This document shows, in pieces, positions 14,594-15,067 of a stretch of 15,067 nt of DNA (positions are counted from its first letter, which is position 1; every line of letters starts with the position of its first letter). The stretch covers positions 1 through 15,067 of the forward strand of contig CAMYWU010000012.1 in NCBI GenBank assembly GCA_947302895.1, read 5' to 3'. The notes under the pieces are model-generated. The model searched no databases, was not told the DNA's origin, and saw nothing but the letters and a program-made list of their open reading frames with translations. The stretch is from an uncultured Clostridia bacterium. GTDB taxonomy: Bacteria > Bacillota > Clostridia > Oscillospirales > Acutalibacteraceae. The position numbers were made by a program, and so were the translations under genes.

Positions 14594-14622
14594 TGTATAC
14601 AGGGGTCAGACCCCCGTATACA
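14594..14622 (+). repeat. 29-bp REP-like palindrome, copy 4 (diverged)
   Basis: Central A on +, like copies 1 and 2. The outermost pair is changed from C-G to T-A, which keeps pairing, and one arm base differs (C at 14615 instead of T). It forms a tail-to-tail pair with copy 5, separated by 36 bp. No hairpin A or transposase accompanies it. Confidence 0.95.
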
Positions 14623-14658
14623 TAAAAAAGAAAGCCGCAATATAAGCGCATTTAGCCC

Positions 14659-14687
14659 CGTATACAGGGGTCTGACCCCTGTATACG
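14659..14687 (-). repeat. 29-bp REP-like palindrome, copy 5
   Basis: A perfect 14-bp-arm palindrome with central T on +, so inverted relative to copy 4. It begins 1 bp after the feoB stop codon on the - strand, so the mRNA end of feoB would carry it as a stable hairpin, which may protect or terminate the message. Confidence 0.95.
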
Positions 14688-14688
14688 T

Positions 14689-15067
14689 TTAAAGGAGGAG
14701 ATTGATTAAAGCGCAAAGGATGAAGCCGAAGGAAAGCGGAAGCAAAACCGATATTACTGTCCATTTGGCGCTTTTGGTTTCTTTGAATATTGTTAAAAGA
14801 GTTGTTGCGCAGGGAAAATGAAACAGCGAAAAAATGCAAACGCAAATTGCGGTTTTTGCACTCCAGCCGTTATTAACCAGAACTGCGCTGAGCTGGCTGA
14901 GGGAGGAATAATCGGAAAGCACTCCCGACGAAAGGTAGGTCATAAGCGCTATGGGCAAAACAATCTCATTTGCAGGAAAGCCGAGAATAAAGGCAAGCAG
15001 AATAACGCCGTCCATTCCCATAATTCTTCCAATGGGGTCGAGCGCTCCTGCCATATGATTCAGTATG
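14689..15067 (-). CDS. feoB: Ferrous iron transporter FeoB, C-terminal part (5' end outside window)
   Basis: The frame is open to the window edge (residues before MAGALDPIG continue as ILNH), so only the last ~125 residues are seen. They match the FeoB C-terminal membrane region by eye: LDPIGRIMGMDGVILLAFIL, GFPANEIVLPI, GWSAKTAICVCIFSLFHFPC and TLLTIFKETKSAKWT, ending in a last helix. FeoB carries Fe2+ across the cytoplasmic membrane, with an N-terminal GTPase that would lie beyond the window. The conserved HFPCATTLLTI stretch is present. The TAA at 14689 lies right next to a palindrome copy. Confidence 0.9.
   Translation of the reverse strand, partial: ILNHMAGALDPIGRIMGMDGVILLAFILGFPANEIVLPIALMTYLSSGVLSDYSSLSQLSAVLVNNGWSAKTAICVCIFSLFHFPCATTLLTIFKETKSAKWTVISVLLPLSFGFILCALINLLL

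Noticed and set aside
14606..14845. A 79-aa - strand ORF overlapping the end of feoB
   Set aside because: Out of frame with feoB and partly encoded by the palindromes; feoB explains this DNA better.

Overview
The window looks like chromosomal DNA of a low-to-moderate GC Firmicute, most likely a gut-type Clostridia member (Oscillospiraceae/Lachnospiraceae-like). Evidence: AAGGAG/GGAGGTGA ribosome sites, near-consensus sigma-A promoters, long-form HPF, a paired half-size ABC exporter operon, a GPH-type symporter, FeoB, and an RR-HK-ABC (FtsX-type) module. The assignment is inference from gene types and style, not from a marker gene.

Left end (1-2343, + strand): a visibly more AT-rich block. 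It holds the 3' end of an unrecognised membrane-protein gene, a 160-aa single-pass membrane protein, and a 395-aa DUF4062 protein, a family often met in defence or accessory loci. It ends at a strong hairpin (2388-2411) between convergent genes. Phased T-tracts precede the 160-aa gene's promoter, and a perfect palindrome covers a candidate promoter of the DUF4062 gene.

Middle (2420-7407, - strand): an OmpR-family regulator, an overlapping short-loop histidine kinase, an ABC ATPase and an 823-aa FtsX-type permease form one envelope-stress or antimicrobial-response module. A near-identical 20-bp box precedes both the regulator and the ABC pair, suggesting the regulator acts at both places. Upstream lies hpf (ribosome hibernation), with its own terminator.

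8036-9080: a REP-associated tyrosine transposase (RAYT, Y1/HUH) with a near-consensus promoter. It is bracketed by inverted copies of a two-hairpin module: a GCCGAG-stem hairpin, then CCTCAA(A)G, then a 29-bp palindrome, then a T-tract. The left module has its own near-consensus + strand promoter and no ORF, so it reads as a candidate small RNA of about 80 nt. Five copies of the palindrome occur in the window: one left of the transposase, a tail-to-tail pair on its right, and a second tail-to-tail pair between the symporter and feoB.

Right end (9085-15067, - strand): a two-gene ABC exporter operon (probable heterodimer) with its own promoter, a GPH-family sugar/cation symporter with its own promoter and terminator, and the 3' end of feoB, whose stop codon lies 1 bp from a palindrome copy.

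No rRNA, tRNA, CRISPR or riboswitch was seen. All matches to families are by eye; no database or folding computation was run.
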